64,000 bases of DNA from a bacterium. Lineage in GTDB: Bacteria > Verrucomicrobiota > Verrucomicrobiia > Limisphaerales > UBA11358. Positions 1-10,085 of the stretch are shown here, in pieces. The notes below the pieces were generated by a model. The model worked only from the letters and a program-made list of their open reading frames with translations, ran no database searches and had not been told where the DNA came from. Location of the stretch: the NCBI GenBank assembly GCA_021817945.1, contig JAKAFL010000008.1, forward strand, positions 1-64,000. The letters run 5' to 3'. The first letter of the stretch is position 1. The number at the start of each line of letters is the position of its first letter. The position numbers and the translations under genes are program-made.

Positions 1-158
1 CCATATATCGCATTTAGGAGGCTTTGCCAAAATCCAGTCCGGCTCGGGTGCGGTGACAAGCCACACCCCAGATCGCTCGCCAAAACAAAATTAATCCCAC
101 CTCGCGCTTGACGAGCAACATAGATGATCTTGGGAGAACGAGGCCTCCGGACATAAAT

Positions 159-189
159 AACCGCCGCCAGGCAAAACCCGGCGGCGGTT
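159..189 (-). terminator. Hairpin terminator after rpoD
   Basis: A perfect 10-bp inverted repeat (AACCGCCGCC at 159-168 and GGCGGCGGTT at 180-189) with an 11-base loop lies 20 bases beyond the rpoD stop. On the minus strand it is followed by ATTTAT, a weak T-rich tail, so it could act as an intrinsic terminator. Positions 1-158 hold nothing I can recognise. Confidence 0.65.
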
Positions 190-209
190 GGAAAAAGCTT
201 GAACCCGCA

Positions 210-2114
210 TCAGACTGGCTCGGCGCCCTCGAGGAATCCCTGAAGGTGCCTGACGCGCGTGGGATGCCGCAATTTCCTCAAGGCCTTGGCTTCGATCTGC
301 CGGATCCGTTCACGCGTGACGTTATACATCTTGCCAATTTCCTCCAAGGTGCGTTCGTAACCATCGAGGAGCCCAAAACGCATCTCAAGAATCTTGCGCT
401 CCCGCTCCGTGAGTGTGGTGAGAACATCGCTCAATTTTTCCCTCAATAGACTGTAGCTCGTGACATCGGAGGGATTCTCAGCCGATTTGTCCTCAATGAA
501 ATCACCCACGCTCACATCACCATCGTCGCCCACCGGGGCGTGGAGGGAGACAGGCTGTTGGGCCATTTTAAGGAGCGCATGAATGCGTGCAACCGGCATG
601 TGCATTTCATCCGCCAATTCCTCCGGGGTGGGTTCGCGCCCCATTTCCTGGGTGAGCTGCTTTTGCGCGCGCCAAAGCTTGTTCATGATTTCAATCATGT
701 GCACGGGGATGCGTATGGTGCGGGCCTGGTCGGCAATGGACCGGGTGATGGCCTGGCGTATCCACCAAATGGCATAGGTGGAGAACTTGTAACCACGGCG
801 ATACTCGAATTTTTCCACCCCTTTCATCAGGCCAATGTTGCCTTCCTGAATGAGGTCCAGGAATGACTGGCCCCGGTTGGTGTACTTCTTGGCCACGGAC
901 ACGACCAGGCGGAGATTGGCCTCTGCCATGTGGGTTTTGGCCTTGAGCCCGCGGTCTGCGGCAGCCTTGAGGTCCTTGAAAGCCTTGAAGAAATCCTCGC
1001 GCGGCATGCGGACAAACTGTTCCAAGGTGGCAAGTTTTTCCTGTTCGGCCTTGGTGGCCGCGCTCCGCTCAGGGCTGACGCGCTGCGTTTCCAACTCTGC
1101 AAGATGCCGCAGGCTGGCCTGGAACTTCTCATAGACATTCCCGGCCACGACAATCATTTCCTCGGCAACCTTCTGCTTGTAAAAAAATTTGCCGAACATC
1201 TCCTGCAGTTTGGCAGACATTTTCTGAAGCTCGCGGGCAATGGTTTCCCTGCGGTTTTTCTGCTGCATTTTTTGCCACTGAAAATACTTCTCATCCACCT
1301 TTTGGTCGGCGGCGTGAACTTTCTTGATCAAGGCCCGGAGGTCTTTCAGGTGCCCCTCCCGGTTGGCAATTTTTTTGTCCACAATGACACGGTCAAACCG
1401 TTCCTTGGGAGGATCGGATAATAGTTTTTCCGCGATGGCGATGTGTTCCTTGGCCGTGAATCCAAGGGAATAAATGATGGACTTCATGGCCACTTCCGCC
1501 TCTTCGATCTTTTTACAGATCTCCACTTCCTGTTCGCGGGTGAGCAGGGGCACCTTGCCCATCTGGTTCATGTACATCCGCACCGGGTCATCCAGTATTT
1601 CGAGGCGCGAATCCTCGTCGGCGGCTTCCTCGGCCTGCTCGGGCTGTTTCCGCTCGCTCCGCTCGGCCTCGGCCTGGTCCATGACAATTTCGACGTCCAA
1701 GCTCCGCAATTTGGTGAGAAGCACGTCCAAGTCGTCCGGGCTGAGATTATCCGGGAGAACATCATTGATGTCGTCGTAAGTGACGTAGCCGTGTTCCTGG
1801 CCAAGGTGAACCAGGGTTTTGATGGTCTCGGTAAGGTCCACCGTGGAGTTTAAGGCAGGGGTGGGAGCCCCGGAAGGGGCAGACTGTGCGGCAGCGGATC
1901 CGTTTGAAACCTTGGCGGGTTTTAGGGCTGGACCGGCGGCAGGAACAGCAGGCCTGGCTTTGGCCGGTTCGGCCGGAGCCGAATCGGGCTTGAGAGCCTT
2001 GCTGGAAATAACGAACCTGCGCCGAACAGGGGCGGCTTTTGCCTTTGCAGGCTTTTCATTGCGATGACCATCGCGCGACGCACTTTTAGGCGCCATCACT
2101 TTACGTTTCAACAT
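210..2114 (-). CDS. rpoD: RNA polymerase primary sigma factor RpoD (sigma-70)
   Basis: Housekeeping sigma factor that directs RNA polymerase to -35/-10 promoters. The 634-residue protein has a basic, Ala/Pro-rich N-terminal tail (about residues 1-90) and a sigma 1.1-like domain (about 95-150). Region 1.2 follows ([21 protein letters not shown]), then a non-conserved charged helical insert. Region 2 is very well conserved ([32 protein letters not shown] split by its usual helices, then [17 protein letters not shown]). Region 3 is present, and the region 4 helix-turn-helix ends with [20 protein letters not shown]. Length and domain order match group 1 sigma factors. The extended basic tail before region 1.1 is longer than in E. 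coli. It is a single gene with its own promoter and terminator. Confidence 0.98.
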   Translation of the reverse strand: MLKRKVMAPKSASRDGHRNEKPAKAKAAPVRRRFVISSKALKPDSAPAEPAKARPAVPAAGPALKPAKVSNGSAAAQSAPSGAPTPALNSTVDLTETIKTLVHLGQEHGYVTYDDINDVLPDNLSPDDLDVLLTKLRSLDVEIVMDQAEAERSERKQPEQAEEAADEDSRLEILDDPVRMYMNQMGKVPLLTREQEVEICKKIEEAEVAMKSIIYSLGFTAKEHIAIAEKLLSDPPKERFDRVIVDKKIANREGHLKDLRALIKKVHAADQKVDEKYFQWQKMQQKNRRETIARELQKMSAKLQEMFGKFFYKQKVAEEMIVVAGNVYEKFQASLRHLAELETQRVSPERSAATKAEQEKLATLEQFVRMPREDFFKAFKDLKAAADRGLKAKTHMAEANLRLVVSVAKKYTNRGQSFLDLIQEGNIGLMKGVEKFEYRRGYKFSTYAIWWIRQAITRSIADQARTIRIPVHMIEIMNKLWRAQKQLTQEMGREPTPEELADEMHMPVARIHALLKMAQQPVSLHAPVGDDGDVSVGDFIEDKSAENPSDVTSYSLLREKLSDVLTTLTERERKILEMRFGLLDGYERTLEEIGKMYNVTRERIRQIEAKALRKLRHPTRVRHLQGFLEGAEPV

Positions 2115-2250
2115 AAATAATCTGACCGGGAAATGACGTTTCAGTTCAGAGAAAAAAATCCCCGACCGCTGAAATGCGGCTTCTGACCTTTCAAGTACAG
2201 GTCTCCGTGAATCTTGGAATTGCGATTACCAGAAGACTGACGCGAGATTG

Positions 2251-2278
2251 ATGATACAATGAAAGCTTAAAAATTCAA
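2251..2278 (-). promoter_or_regulatory. Putative sigma70 promoter of rpoD
   Basis: On the minus strand TTGAAT (2273-2278) and TATCAT (2251-2256) are separated by 16 bases, about 137 bases upstream of the rpoD start. This is the only good sigma70-like match I see in the 310-base gap between ribF and rpoD (2115-2424). The rest of that gap is AT-rich and shows no gene. Confidence 0.5.
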
Positions 2279-2424
2279 GGATTTTCTTTTTGAAATCGTC
2301 ACAATCATGCAAAGGCCAAAAACAACACATCTTCCTTAATCGAAGCCATTTAAACTATAAATACTTAATGAGTATGCCCGGCATGGGACTGAGGAAAATG
2401 GCAAACGCGGCATTCAAACCATGG

Positions 2425-3378
2425 TTATGGAGACAGGAATCCATCTTGCACCTCTTTGGCGAGGGTGCGAACAGCGGCAATATCCAGGCCTATTTGTTGC
2501 TTTAAAGCCTGCATGGATTGGAATTTTTTCTCCTCGCGCAACTTGGCCCGTATTTGGATTTCCAGCTCCTCGCCGTAAAGCTGGCCTTGAAAATCGAGGA
2601 GGTGGGCTTCCACACAAAGACGGGGTTGGGAATGCTGCAAGGTGGGCCGCGTTCCGATATTCATGGCCACTGCGTAAGTTTGGCCCTGAAAATGAGTGGT
2701 CCCGGCATAAACACCCGCAGGCGGGATCGCACGGTCCACCGCATCCAGGTTTGCGGTTGGGAAACCCAGTTGTCGGCCCAATTGATCGCCCATGACAACA
2801 CGCCCGGCCAGAGAATAGGGACGGCCCAGCATGTGGCTGGCCCCTGCGAAATCCCCGTTTCGCACCAGTTCCCTGATGCGGGTGCTGCTGATGGTGTGGC
2901 CATCGAGGGATACGGCATCAAGGCCGTGGACTTGGAATCCGTGTAAAAGGCCCAATTGACTCAACAAGGCGAGGTTGCCGGAGCGCTTATGGCCAAAAAC
3001 GAAGTCCGCCCCCACGCAAATGCTCTGGATGTTTCCCAAGCTTTGAACCATTTCACGAATGAATTCATCCCCGGAGAGGAGGCTGAAGGCGCGGTCAAAA
3101 TGAATCTCCCAGAGCACATCCGGGCCGAGGCCTTCGAGGGATCGAATTTTTTGATCCCTCGAATACAGAAGCGGCGGCACGCGATCCGGGGCGACCACGG
3201 AATTGGGGTGTCGGTCAAAGGTGACAACCACGGAGAGGGCGGAGTGCTGGCGGGCCAGGGCGAGAGTTTGCCGGATGATATGCTGGTGACCGAGATGAAC
3301 ACCATCAAAGACACCAATGGCGAGGCTGATGCGTGGGTGAACAACACCCAGTCCGGATGGGTGATGAATGATCTTCAT
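2425..3378 (-). CDS. ribF: Bifunctional riboflavin kinase / FAD synthetase
   Basis: Converts riboflavin to FMN and then FAD. The N-terminal FAD synthetase (nucleotidyltransferase) domain shows IGVFDGVHLGHQHII near residue 21, a GFDG/HLGH-type motif, and ISSTRIRELVRNGDF near residue 165. The C-terminal riboflavin kinase domain starts around residue 185 with GRVVMGDQLGRQLGFPTANL and includes GVYAG and MNIGTRPT. At 317 residues it has the normal length of the family. It is the last gene of the nusA-infB-rbfA-nrnA-truB-ribF run, 85 bases after truB, which is the usual truB-ribF neighbourhood in many bacteria. Confidence 0.97.
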   Translation of the reverse strand: MKIIHHPSGLGVVHPRISLAIGVFDGVHLGHQHIIRQTLALARQHSALSVVVTFDRHPNSVVAPDRVPPLLYSRDQKIRSLEGLGPDVLWEIHFDRAFSLLSGDEFIREMVQSLGNIQSICVGADFVFGHKRSGNLALLSQLGLLHGFQVHGLDAVSLDGHTISSTRIRELVRNGDFAGASHMLGRPYSLAGRVVMGDQLGRQLGFPTANLDAVDRAIPPAGVYAGTTHFQGQTYAVAMNIGTRPTLQHSQPRLCVEAHLLDFQGQLYGEELEIQIRAKLREEKKFQSMQALKQQIGLDIAAVRTLAKEVQDGFLSP

Positions 3379-3463
3379 GCTTCCAGGGAAACCGCTGGGA
3401 GCGGGCTGAAGCAGGGAGGCTCTTTGGAATTGGGGCTGGACATTCCTGTGGGGGGAGAGGGCT

Positions 3464-4177
3464 TCAGGCCGCCATTAATTTCAGAAAAGGTATGACATGC
3501 CTCTGGAGTTCCGCAGGGGAAAGTTTGAGGACATTCTCCAGTGGCAGCGCATCAGCAACGTCATACTTGCCGGAAGAAATGCGGCGAAGACCGGTGAGGT
3601 GCGCTCCGCAACCCAGTTTTTGGCCCAAATCATGCGCAAGGCTTCGGATGTAAGTGCCCTTGGTGCAGCCCACTCGAAAATTTGCGAAAGGTTCCTCATA
3701 TTGCATGAAGCGGAACTGGTAAATATGAACCAGCCGCGGCTCGCGCTCCACCTGCACCCCCTTGCGTGCAAGTTTGTATAGCGGCACCCCGTTTTTTTTG
3801 ATCGCGGAAACCATTGGAGGCACCTGCATGAGATCCCCCACGAAAGCACCGGCTTCCGTGTTCAAATCCTCCAAGGTGATGGGCATGACCGGCGACGAGC
3901 CGGTCAGGTTTCCCTCCGCATCAAAACTATCCGTGGTTTCCCCCAGCTTGAGGGTGCCTTCATAAGCTTTGTCATCGCCCATGAGCCGCTCGGAAAGGCG
4001 GGTGGCCAAGCCCAGCACGAGGATGAGCAAGCCTGTGGCAGCGGGGTCCAAGGTTCCACAGTGGCCCACTTTTTTGATTTGAAAGTGGCGGCGCACGGCA
4101 TCCACCACGTCATGGGACGTGGGACCTTTGGGTTTATCAATGAGCAACGCGCCATCGAGGGCGGAGAAGGTTTGCAT
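3464..4177 (-). CDS. truB: tRNA pseudouridine(55) synthase TruB
   Basis: Forms the universal pseudouridine in the T-loop of tRNA. The 237-residue protein begins with GALLIDKPKGPTSHDVV, the TruB signature. It carries the catalytic Asp in HCGTLDPAATGLLIL near residue 45, and the later RGIYIRSLA-type motif appears as GTYIRSLAHDLG. It is short compared with E. coli TruB (314) because the C-terminal PUA domain is missing or reduced, as in many TruB proteins outside Proteobacteria. It lies 6 bases after the DHH phosphoesterase, so the two are probably translated from one transcript. Confidence 0.97.
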   Translation of the reverse strand: MQTFSALDGALLIDKPKGPTSHDVVDAVRRHFQIKKVGHCGTLDPAATGLLILVLGLATRLSERLMGDDKAYEGTLKLGETTDSFDAEGNLTGSSPVMPITLEDLNTEAGAFVGDLMQVPPMVSAIKKNGVPLYKLARKGVQVEREPRLVHIYQFRFMQYEEPFANFRVGCTKGTYIRSLAHDLGQKLGCGAHLTGLRRISSGKYDVADALPLENVLKLSPAELQRHVIPFLKLMAA

Positions 4178-4183
4178 GGCGCT

Positions 4184-5206
4184 TCAGGCGGCTTTAAGGA
4201 GCGCCTGCTTGATGGCGGCGATGATTTTTCGTTGAACCACGGATGGGTTGCCCTTCACCCTGGCGCCAGCAGCAGCGGGGTGCCCGCCGCCGCCGAATTG
4301 CGCCGCGATTTCACTGACATTCACATCGGGACTTTTGGATCGAAAACTAATGCGGGTAAAGTCCGGTTCCAATTCCTCAAACACGCAGGCCACCACCACC
4401 GGTTCAATGGCCCGGATGTGGTCAATGAGTCCCTCGGTGTCATCGCTGGCGGAACCAGTCCTTTGAAAATCACGTTTGCGAAGCCAGAACCATGCAATCC
4501 GATCCTTGTCTGCAAGCCGGAATGTGCCGAAGACATGGCGCAGCAATTGGACCCGGGACAAGGGATAAGATTGGTAAACTTCGTGGCAAATCCGGGAAAG
4601 ATCAGCCCCCCGTGTGACCAGGTCCGCCCCGGCATGGAAGGTGCCCGAGCGGGTGGAGGGGTATTGAAAAGAGCCGGTGTCCGTGGAAATGGCCGTGAAA
4701 AGGAGGTCGGCAATCGGCTTGGTGACACGCCAGCGCGCCATCTTCAACAGACGATGGATCAATTCCCCGCAGGAGGGATCACGAGGGGAAACCCAATTAA
4801 TGTCCGCATAACGCGGGTTGCTGACATGATGGTCAATATTAATGAAAACACCCCTGTTTTGAATGAATTCCCCCACGCGCCCCAGCCTTTCATAACTGGC
4901 ACAGTCGGTGGCAATCACGCAATCAAACTTTCCCCCGGGCCGGGGTTGGGACCAGAGTCCCTGGGAATTGAGGAACTTGTATTTGCCAGGAATGGGGTCC
5001 TGGTTCCAGACCGTGACCTGTTTGCCCTGATCCAGAAGAGCCAAGGCCAGGGCGAGTTGCGAGCCAATACAATCCCCATCGGGCCGCATGTGACCCACGA
5101 TGCAAAAAGTCTTGCATTGATCCAGCACCTCGATGATTCGACTGATGATTTTTGGACGGGCTTTCATACGAGAGTATGGATGAAGGGAAAGTGGGCCAGG
5201 CCCCAT
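4184..5206 (-). CDS. nrnA: DHH/DHHA1 phosphoesterase, NrnA-like oligoribonuclease
   Basis: A manganese-dependent phosphoesterase of the DHH superfamily. Family members degrade nanoRNA, pApA/c-di-AMP products or pAp. Motif I is GHMRPDGDCIGSQ near residue 38, followed by ATDCASYERLG, the diagnostic DHH in INIDHHVSNP near residue 122, and the DHHA1 substrate-binding motif GGGGHPAAAG near residue 310. The start codon overlaps the rbfA stop as TGATG, so translational coupling is likely and I kept this first Met. A downstream Met (residue 14) is possible. The rbfA-nrnA-truB order is common in bacteria. Whether the substrate is nanoRNA or a cyclic dinucleotide product cannot be read from the sequence. 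Confidence 0.9.
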   Translation of the reverse strand: MGPGPLSLHPYSRMKARPKIISRIIEVLDQCKTFCIVGHMRPDGDCIGSQLALALALLDQGKQVTVWNQDPIPGKYKFLNSQGLWSQPRPGGKFDCVIATDCASYERLGRVGEFIQNRGVFINIDHHVSNPRYADINWVSPRDPSCGELIHRLLKMARWRVTKPIADLLFTAISTDTGSFQYPSTRSGTFHAGADLVTRGADLSRICHEVYQSYPLSRVQLLRHVFGTFRLADKDRIAWFWLRKRDFQRTGSASDDTEGLIDHIRAIEPVVVACVFEELEPDFTRISFRSKSPDVNVSEIAAQFGGGGHPAAAGARVKGNPSVVQRKIIAAIKQALLKAA

Positions 5207-5583
5207 CAGAGGTTAGAGGGCGAAGGAGGGGTTGACGGGTTGGTTTTTTCCAATTCCTCCATGATTTGCAAAACACGATTTCCCCGCACGATGGAGTCAT
5301 CCACAATAAACTTGAGGGTGGGGGTGAATTTAAGGACCACCGCCCTGCCAACCAGACCCTGAATTCGGACACGATGATTTTCCAATTCCACCAAGGCGCG
5401 TTTCTGCTGGTCTGGATTACCAAGGACGCTGATGAATACCACCGCCGACTTCAGGTCCCCACCCACATCCACATCGTTGACGGTGATCAGGCCGACAGCG
5501 TTGACATTGAATTCTCTGCGAATGGTTTCGCCGATTTCACGTTTCAACATTTCCCGGACCCGTTCGTGTCGCAAATTAGGCAT
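5206..5583 (-). CDS. rbfA: 30S ribosome-binding factor RbfA
   Basis: Small KH-fold protein that helps mature the 16S rRNA 5' end and the 30S subunit. At 125 residues it has the family length. The N-terminus reads RHERVREMLKREIGETIRRE, the typical helical start, followed by LITVNDVDVGGDLKSAVVFISVLG, which corresponds to the conserved V-x-VS-x-DL segment. It sits 76 bases after infB and overlaps the next gene by one base, in the classical nusA-infB-rbfA order. Confidence 0.95.
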   Translation of the reverse strand: MPNLRHERVREMLKREIGETIRREFNVNAVGLITVNDVDVGGDLKSAVVFISVLGNPDQQKRALVELENHRVRIQGLVGRAVVLKFTPTLKFIVDDSIVRGNRVLQIMEELEKTNPSTPPSPSNL

Positions 5584-5659
5584 GGTTTATATTGGGGTTT
5601 CTGGAAAATGGTTTGAAAAAGAGGCGCCCGGGGTCCCTCCCCGGACACGTGGAATCAGA

Positions 5660-8314
5660 TCATAATTTGGCCGCGACCTTTTCCACGGCGTAACATTCCA
5701 CAAAATCACCCACTTGAAATTCGCTATACCCTTCGATACGCACCCCGCATTCCATGCCGGAGCGGACTTCATTAACTTCGTCCTGAAAACGCCGGAGCGA
5801 TTGAAGGATGCCTTCGTAAATGACATCCTTGCGTCGGCGCACCCGCACCTTGCCGCGAACAATCCGGCCCATGGTCACCATGCAACCGGCCACCGGCACA
5901 CCCTTGGAAAGCTCGAAAATCTTGCGAACCTCCGCCGATCCGACCGTGACTTCCTTCAAGTCCGGGTCCAGCAGACCTGCCATCGAATCCTTCACTTGAT
6001 CAATCAGTTCGTAGATGATGGCATAAAGCTTGATTTGCACCCCTGAATGTTTGGCTTTTTCCGCAGCGGTGCTATCCACGCGGGTATGAAAACCAAGGAT
6101 GACACCCTTGGAGGCGGAAGCCATGGCAACGTCGTTTTCGGTGATGGCACCGACCGCGCTGTGCAGGATTTCAAGGGACACTTTTTCAGACTCAATTTTT
6201 TTGAGCGCGTCCACGATGGCTTCCACGGAGCCTTGGGTATCGGCCTTGACCACGACCTTGAGCACTTTGTTTTGGGTCGCCTTGAGGGAATCAAAAAGAT
6301 TTTCAAGGGTGATCTGGGACCGGCCCTCCATGTCCTGGTTTTTGGCGGCGAGGGCGCGTTCCTCGGCGAGGTCGCGGGCGGATTTTTCATCATCCACCGA
6401 GCTGAATTCCTGACCTGCCTCGGGCACGCCGTTGAGACCGAGAACACTGACAGCCACGGACGGCCCGGCCTCTTTGAGGCGCTGGCCCTCCTCGTTGATC
6501 AATGCCCGGACTTTGCCATAAAACTCGCCACAAATGACCACATCGCCGAGCCGGAGGGTCCCTTTTCTAACGAGGACAGTGGCCGTGGGGCCGCCGGGGG
6601 CAACTCCGGACTCAATAACGTTCCCCTTGGCTCGCCGGTTGGCATTGGCTTTGAGCTCTTGAAAATCCGCCTGAAGCAGAATCATTTCCAATAGTTTGTC
6701 AATACCCTGGCGTGTAAGAGCGGAGCATTCCACGAAAATGGTATCGCCACCCCAGTCATCAGGTGCAAGGCCTTTTTCCTGGAGCTGCTGGCGCACACGC
6801 AGTGGATTGGCGTTGGGATGATCCATTTTGTTCACGGCCACGACGATGGGCACCTTGGCGGCGCGCGCGTGGGCGAGCGCTTCCAAGGTTTGAGGCATGA
6901 CCCCGTCGTTGGCTGCCACCACCAGCACCACCAAGTCAGTGACATTGGCCCCGCGCGCCCGCATGGAACTGAATGCAGCGTGGCCGGGCGTATCCAGGAA
7001 AGTGATTTGGGACAACTGGCCCTTTTTCTCCGGATGCGGCACCGAGATGGTGTAGGCTCCGATATGCTGGGTGATCCCTCCTGCTTCACCTGCCGCAACG
7101 TTCGCTTTCCGAATCACATCCAGCAGGGACGTCTTGCCATGGTCCACATGCCCCATGATCGTGACCACGGGAGCGCGTGGCTTGAGGTCCTCCGGCTTAT
7201 CATCGAAATCCAGCTCGAGCGGTTTTACCAGCGGATGTGGTCCCTCGTCTTTGCCGCGTTTTTCCTTTTCAAAGCGGAAGCCATATTTGGCACAGAGTTG
7301 GACGGCTGTTTTTTCCTCGACCGTCTGATTGACGGTGGCAAAAACGCCAAGACTCATAAGGTCGGCAATGATCTTAAAAGGCTTTTGCCTGAGCCGCTCT
7401 GCGAGTTCCCGAACCACTATGGGCGGCTTCATGGAGATAAGCTCGCTTCCGGGCGGCAGCTCGGGCTTGGCAGTGGTAACTTTTGGGGTTTGCAAGGGGC
7501 GCGGCCCCGGCCCGTTGGGTCCTCGCCCGTCCGGCCTGCGCACAGGCGGCTTTACCAGCGGACGGTTTTCGCCACGATTGGTGGCAGAATTACCCTGTGG
7601 GGGTTTTACGTTGGAGTTGTAACCACGGCTTGCACTTCCGGAACTGCGGTCGTTGCCTCCTCGCGAAGAACCGAAACCCTTCAAATCAATGAATCCCACC
7701 TTCTCGCCCAATTGGGGCTTGGGTGGCTCTGGCGGACGGGAAGGCGGCTTGGGCACAGCCACAGCAGGAAGCAAAGCCTCTTCCACAGGCGCCTGGGAAT
7801 CTCCATTCTGGTTTATGGCTGTGGAAACGGCGGGCGGTTTGGCTTCCCCAGCCAGGGTCACTCCGCCCGGGGTGGCCTCCCTGTCTCCTGCCTTGACTTC
7901 ATTGTCTTGATCCCCGGGATGGAGGATTGTTGGGAGTGAAGTTTGCGGCGAAGCCTCAGTTGTGGCTGTCTCGGGCCGTGCTACCACGACCGGATCCACG
8001 GTGGCAGGCTCCGGTAGAGCGGCCTGAGCAGGAGAAGGAATCGGTTCCGCCGGCTGTTCAGCAGCCTTGATGACCACTATTTTTTCTTCAACCGGGGCTG
8101 GCTTGACAGATTCACGCTGAACCGGGGTGGCAAGGCGTTCTGCCACATCGGGGCGGTCCTTCAGGATTTCTCCTTCAAGCCATTCAGCACTTATTTTATC
8201 CAGGGAACTGGAGGGGACCTTGGCAGCGGCAATGCCCAATGATTTGGCCTTGACAAGGATTTCCTTGCTTTCGAGGCCAAACTTCTTCGCGATATCGTAA
8301 ATACGAACGGGCAT
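5660..8314 (-). CDS. infB: Translation initiation factor IF-2
   Basis: GTPase that delivers initiator tRNA to the 30S subunit. The 884-residue protein starts with an IF2N helix domain ([20 protein letters not shown]). A long Pro/Ala/Gly-rich low-complexity linker covers about residues 60-300, and a second IF2N domain follows near 305-360. The G domain near 385-560 shows [12 protein letters not shown] (G1), the G2 region [26 protein letters not shown] (G3) and NKMDHPNA (G4). The C-terminal half has the beta-barrel domains with [21 protein letters not shown]. Length and order are standard. It lies 114 bases downstream of nusA in the same operon. Confidence 0.98.
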   Translation of the reverse strand: MPVRIYDIAKKFGLESKEILVKAKSLGIAAAKVPSSSLDKISAEWLEGEILKDRPDVAERLATPVQRESVKPAPVEEKIVVIKAAEQPAEPIPSPAQAALPEPATVDPVVVARPETATTEASPQTSLPTILHPGDQDNEVKAGDREATPGGVTLAGEAKPPAVSTAINQNGDSQAPVEEALLPAVAVPKPPSRPPEPPKPQLGEKVGFIDLKGFGSSRGGNDRSSGSASRGYNSNVKPPQGNSATNRGENRPLVKPPVRRPDGRGPNGPGPRPLQTPKVTTAKPELPPGSELISMKPPIVVRELAERLRQKPFKIIADLMSLGVFATVNQTVEEKTAVQLCAKYGFRFEKEKRGKDEGPHPLVKPLELDFDDKPEDLKPRAPVVTIMGHVDHGKTSLLDVIRKANVAAGEAGGITQHIGAYTISVPHPEKKGQLSQITFLDTPGHAAFSSMRARGANVTDLVVLVVAANDGVMPQTLEALAHARAAKVPIVVAVNKMDHPNANPLRVRQQLQEKGLAPDDWGGDTIFVECSALTRQGIDKLLEMILLQADFQELKANANRRAKGNVIESGVAPGGPTATVLVRKGTLRLGDVVICGEFYGKVRALINEEGQRLKEAGPSVAVSVLGLNGVPEAGQEFSSVDDEKSARDLAEERALAAKNQDMEGRSQITLENLFDSLKATQNKVLKVVVKADTQGSVEAIVDALKKIESEKVSLEILHSAVGAITENDVAMASASKGVILGFHTRVDSTAAEKAKHSGVQIKLYAIIYELIDQVKDSMAGLLDPDLKEVTVGSAEVRKIFELSKGVPVAGCMVTMGRIVRGKVRVRRRKDVIYEGILQSLRRFQDEVNEVRSGMECGVRIEGYSEFQVGDFVECYAVEKVAAKL

Positions 8315-8428
8315 AAGTTTTAATTACCTGCACACACCTGCTCACAATGGGAGTCTTCATGGCTCCGTGAGTCTCAATTTAGCCAGCCATCTTTCATGGA
8401 CTCCTGACAAATTCACCCATCACCTCAA

Positions 8429-9748
8429 TCAGGATTTGGCCAGGCCTGCCCCTGCTGGGACCCCGGGTCCTGGCTGAGCCTTGCGACGCTCCACCTCGGA
8501 GCGCGCGGCATCCAATATGGCGCCTGCCTGATCTCCAACTGATGGAATTTCAGCCAGGTAACCCACTTCGGCAGAAAGCAAATCGTCCAACCGGGTGATG
8601 CCGGCATGCACCAAGGCATCTGCTTGTTCACGGGACACGCCCGGGATGGAGGCAATACGCTCCACGGCTTCAGCCATCTTTTGCTCAAAGCCAATCGTAA
8701 CCACTTGCTCTGCCTTGATATCCACCTCCCAGCCAGTCAGGCGGGCTGTGAGCCTGGCGTTTTGGCCGCGCTTCCCAATAGCCAGCGAAAGCTGATCCGG
8801 GGAAACCATGATTTTCACACGCCTGCCCTTTTCATCCAGCTCAATACTTTTCAACTGAGCCGGTTCCAATGCCTTGGTTACAAAAGCGCGAATGTCTGAA
8901 GACCAGGGGATGACGTCCACTTTCTCGTTGTTCAATTCCCGCACGATGTTTTTTACGCGCTGACCGCGCATTCCCACGCAGGCCCCCACTGGATCCACCT
9001 TTGGGTCACGGGAATAGACCGCCATTTTGGTGCGAAAACCCGGCTCGCGGGCAATCCCCTTGATTTCAATGGTCCCATCGCCAATTTCAGAAACCTCCAC
9101 CTGAAAGAGTTTGACGATAAATTTTGAATCGGCCCTGGAAAGGATGATTTCAGGTCCGTGAGGACCATCCTGAACCGCCTTAACATAACAGCGGATTCTT
9201 TCACCCATCTGGTATTCTTCCGTAGGCACCCTTTCCTTGTTGGGCATTACAGCCTCGTACTTTCCCAAGTCCAGAATGACATCGGACCTTTCAAAACGGC
9301 GAACGGTGCCGCTGACAATGTCGCCCACGCGATCCTTGAACTCGTTGAGCAACATGGCTTTTTCGACCTGACGAACCTTTTGCATCAGCGCCTGTTTGGC
9401 GAACTGTGCCGCCACCCTGCCAAAGCCTGTCGGTGTGACTTCCACTTCCAGCTCCTCACCAACCTTGGCGTCCGGTTTTAAACGACGAGCATCGAACAGG
9501 GAAATTTGATCGTGCTTGGCCAAAACGCGGTCTGCCACGATCAACTTGGCGAACGCCTTGATATCACCCGATTTAGGGTTCATCTCCACCCGGAGTTCGC
9601 GAGCCGGCCCCACGGCCTTTTTGGCCGCAGACAACAAGGCCTCTTGGACGGCACTCATGAGTGCTTCGCGGCTGATGCCTTTCTCGCGCTCCCAGAATTC
9701 GAGATTTGCTACAAAATCAGGGTTCATATATTTAAAAGCGGCGGCCAT
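8429..9748 (-). CDS. nusA: Transcription termination/antitermination protein NusA
   Basis: RNA polymerase-binding elongation factor. The N-terminal domain (about residues 1-125) is followed by an S1 domain starting near VGDIVSGTVRRFERSDVILDL and two KH domains. The first KH domain has the GACVGMRGQRVKNIVRELN signature near residue 250; the second contains IGKRGQNARLTARLTGW. A C-terminal helix-hairpin-helix segment has IPGVSREQADALVHAGI. At 439 residues it lacks the duplicated acidic repeats of E. coli NusA. It is the first gene of the operon. The usual upstream neighbour rimP is absent here, replaced by a promoter and the divergent prfB. Confidence 0.97.
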   Translation of the reverse strand: MAAAFKYMNPDFVANLEFWEREKGISREALMSAVQEALLSAAKKAVGPARELRVEMNPKSGDIKAFAKLIVADRVLAKHDQISLFDARRLKPDAKVGEELEVEVTPTGFGRVAAQFAKQALMQKVRQVEKAMLLNEFKDRVGDIVSGTVRRFERSDVILDLGKYEAVMPNKERVPTEEYQMGERIRCYVKAVQDGPHGPEIILSRADSKFIVKLFQVEVSEIGDGTIEIKGIAREPGFRTKMAVYSRDPKVDPVGACVGMRGQRVKNIVRELNNEKVDVIPWSSDIRAFVTKALEPAQLKSIELDEKGRRVKIMVSPDQLSLAIGKRGQNARLTARLTGWEVDIKAEQVVTIGFEQKMAEAVERIASIPGVSREQADALVHAGITRLDDLLSAEVGYLAEIPSVGDQAGAILDAARSEVERRKAQPGPGVPAGAGLAKS

Positions 9749-9843
9749 CGTTGCGGCATCCAGCGACTAAAAAAGCCGGATAGACAAGCGTCTCCGACTT
9801 TTCCTCGCTGGCTGACCAGCAAAACAACCACTTTGTTTTTACC

Positions 9844-9872
9844 AAATTACGGAGTAATGACCCACTCGTCAA
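9844..9872 (-). promoter_or_regulatory. Putative sigma70 promoter of the nusA-infB operon
   Basis: Minus strand TTGACG (9867-9872), exactly 17 bases, then TAATTT (9844-9849), about 96 bases upstream of the nusA start. This is the best -35/-10 pair in the 337-base gap between nusA and the divergent prfB. Nothing else was recognised in that gap. Confidence 0.55.
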
Positions 9873-10085
9873 GCACTAGTTTGCACGCTGGAGATTGCTT
9901 CGTTTATAACAGGCTCATCATGAATTAGTTAAAAACAACATGGGCCATGGAATAGGTTTCGGCTGGCTCCATTATCCGGTTTGGAATCGGCTGGAATCCC
10001 GCCACGAATAGCAGACAAGGGGGGCTAGAAAATGCGCCTCCTCCTTTTACTGGCTTTGGCCAGCCACTTTGCTTAAGGTGATTGG

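Noticed and set aside
108..449. Plus-strand open frame over the 3' end of rpoD
   Set aside because: It is an antisense shadow of rpoD and starts inside the terminator region; no family match.
4061..5362. A 433-codon plus-strand frame opposite the DHH phosphoesterase
   Set aside because: It is antisense to two well-supported genes and has no recognisable domain.
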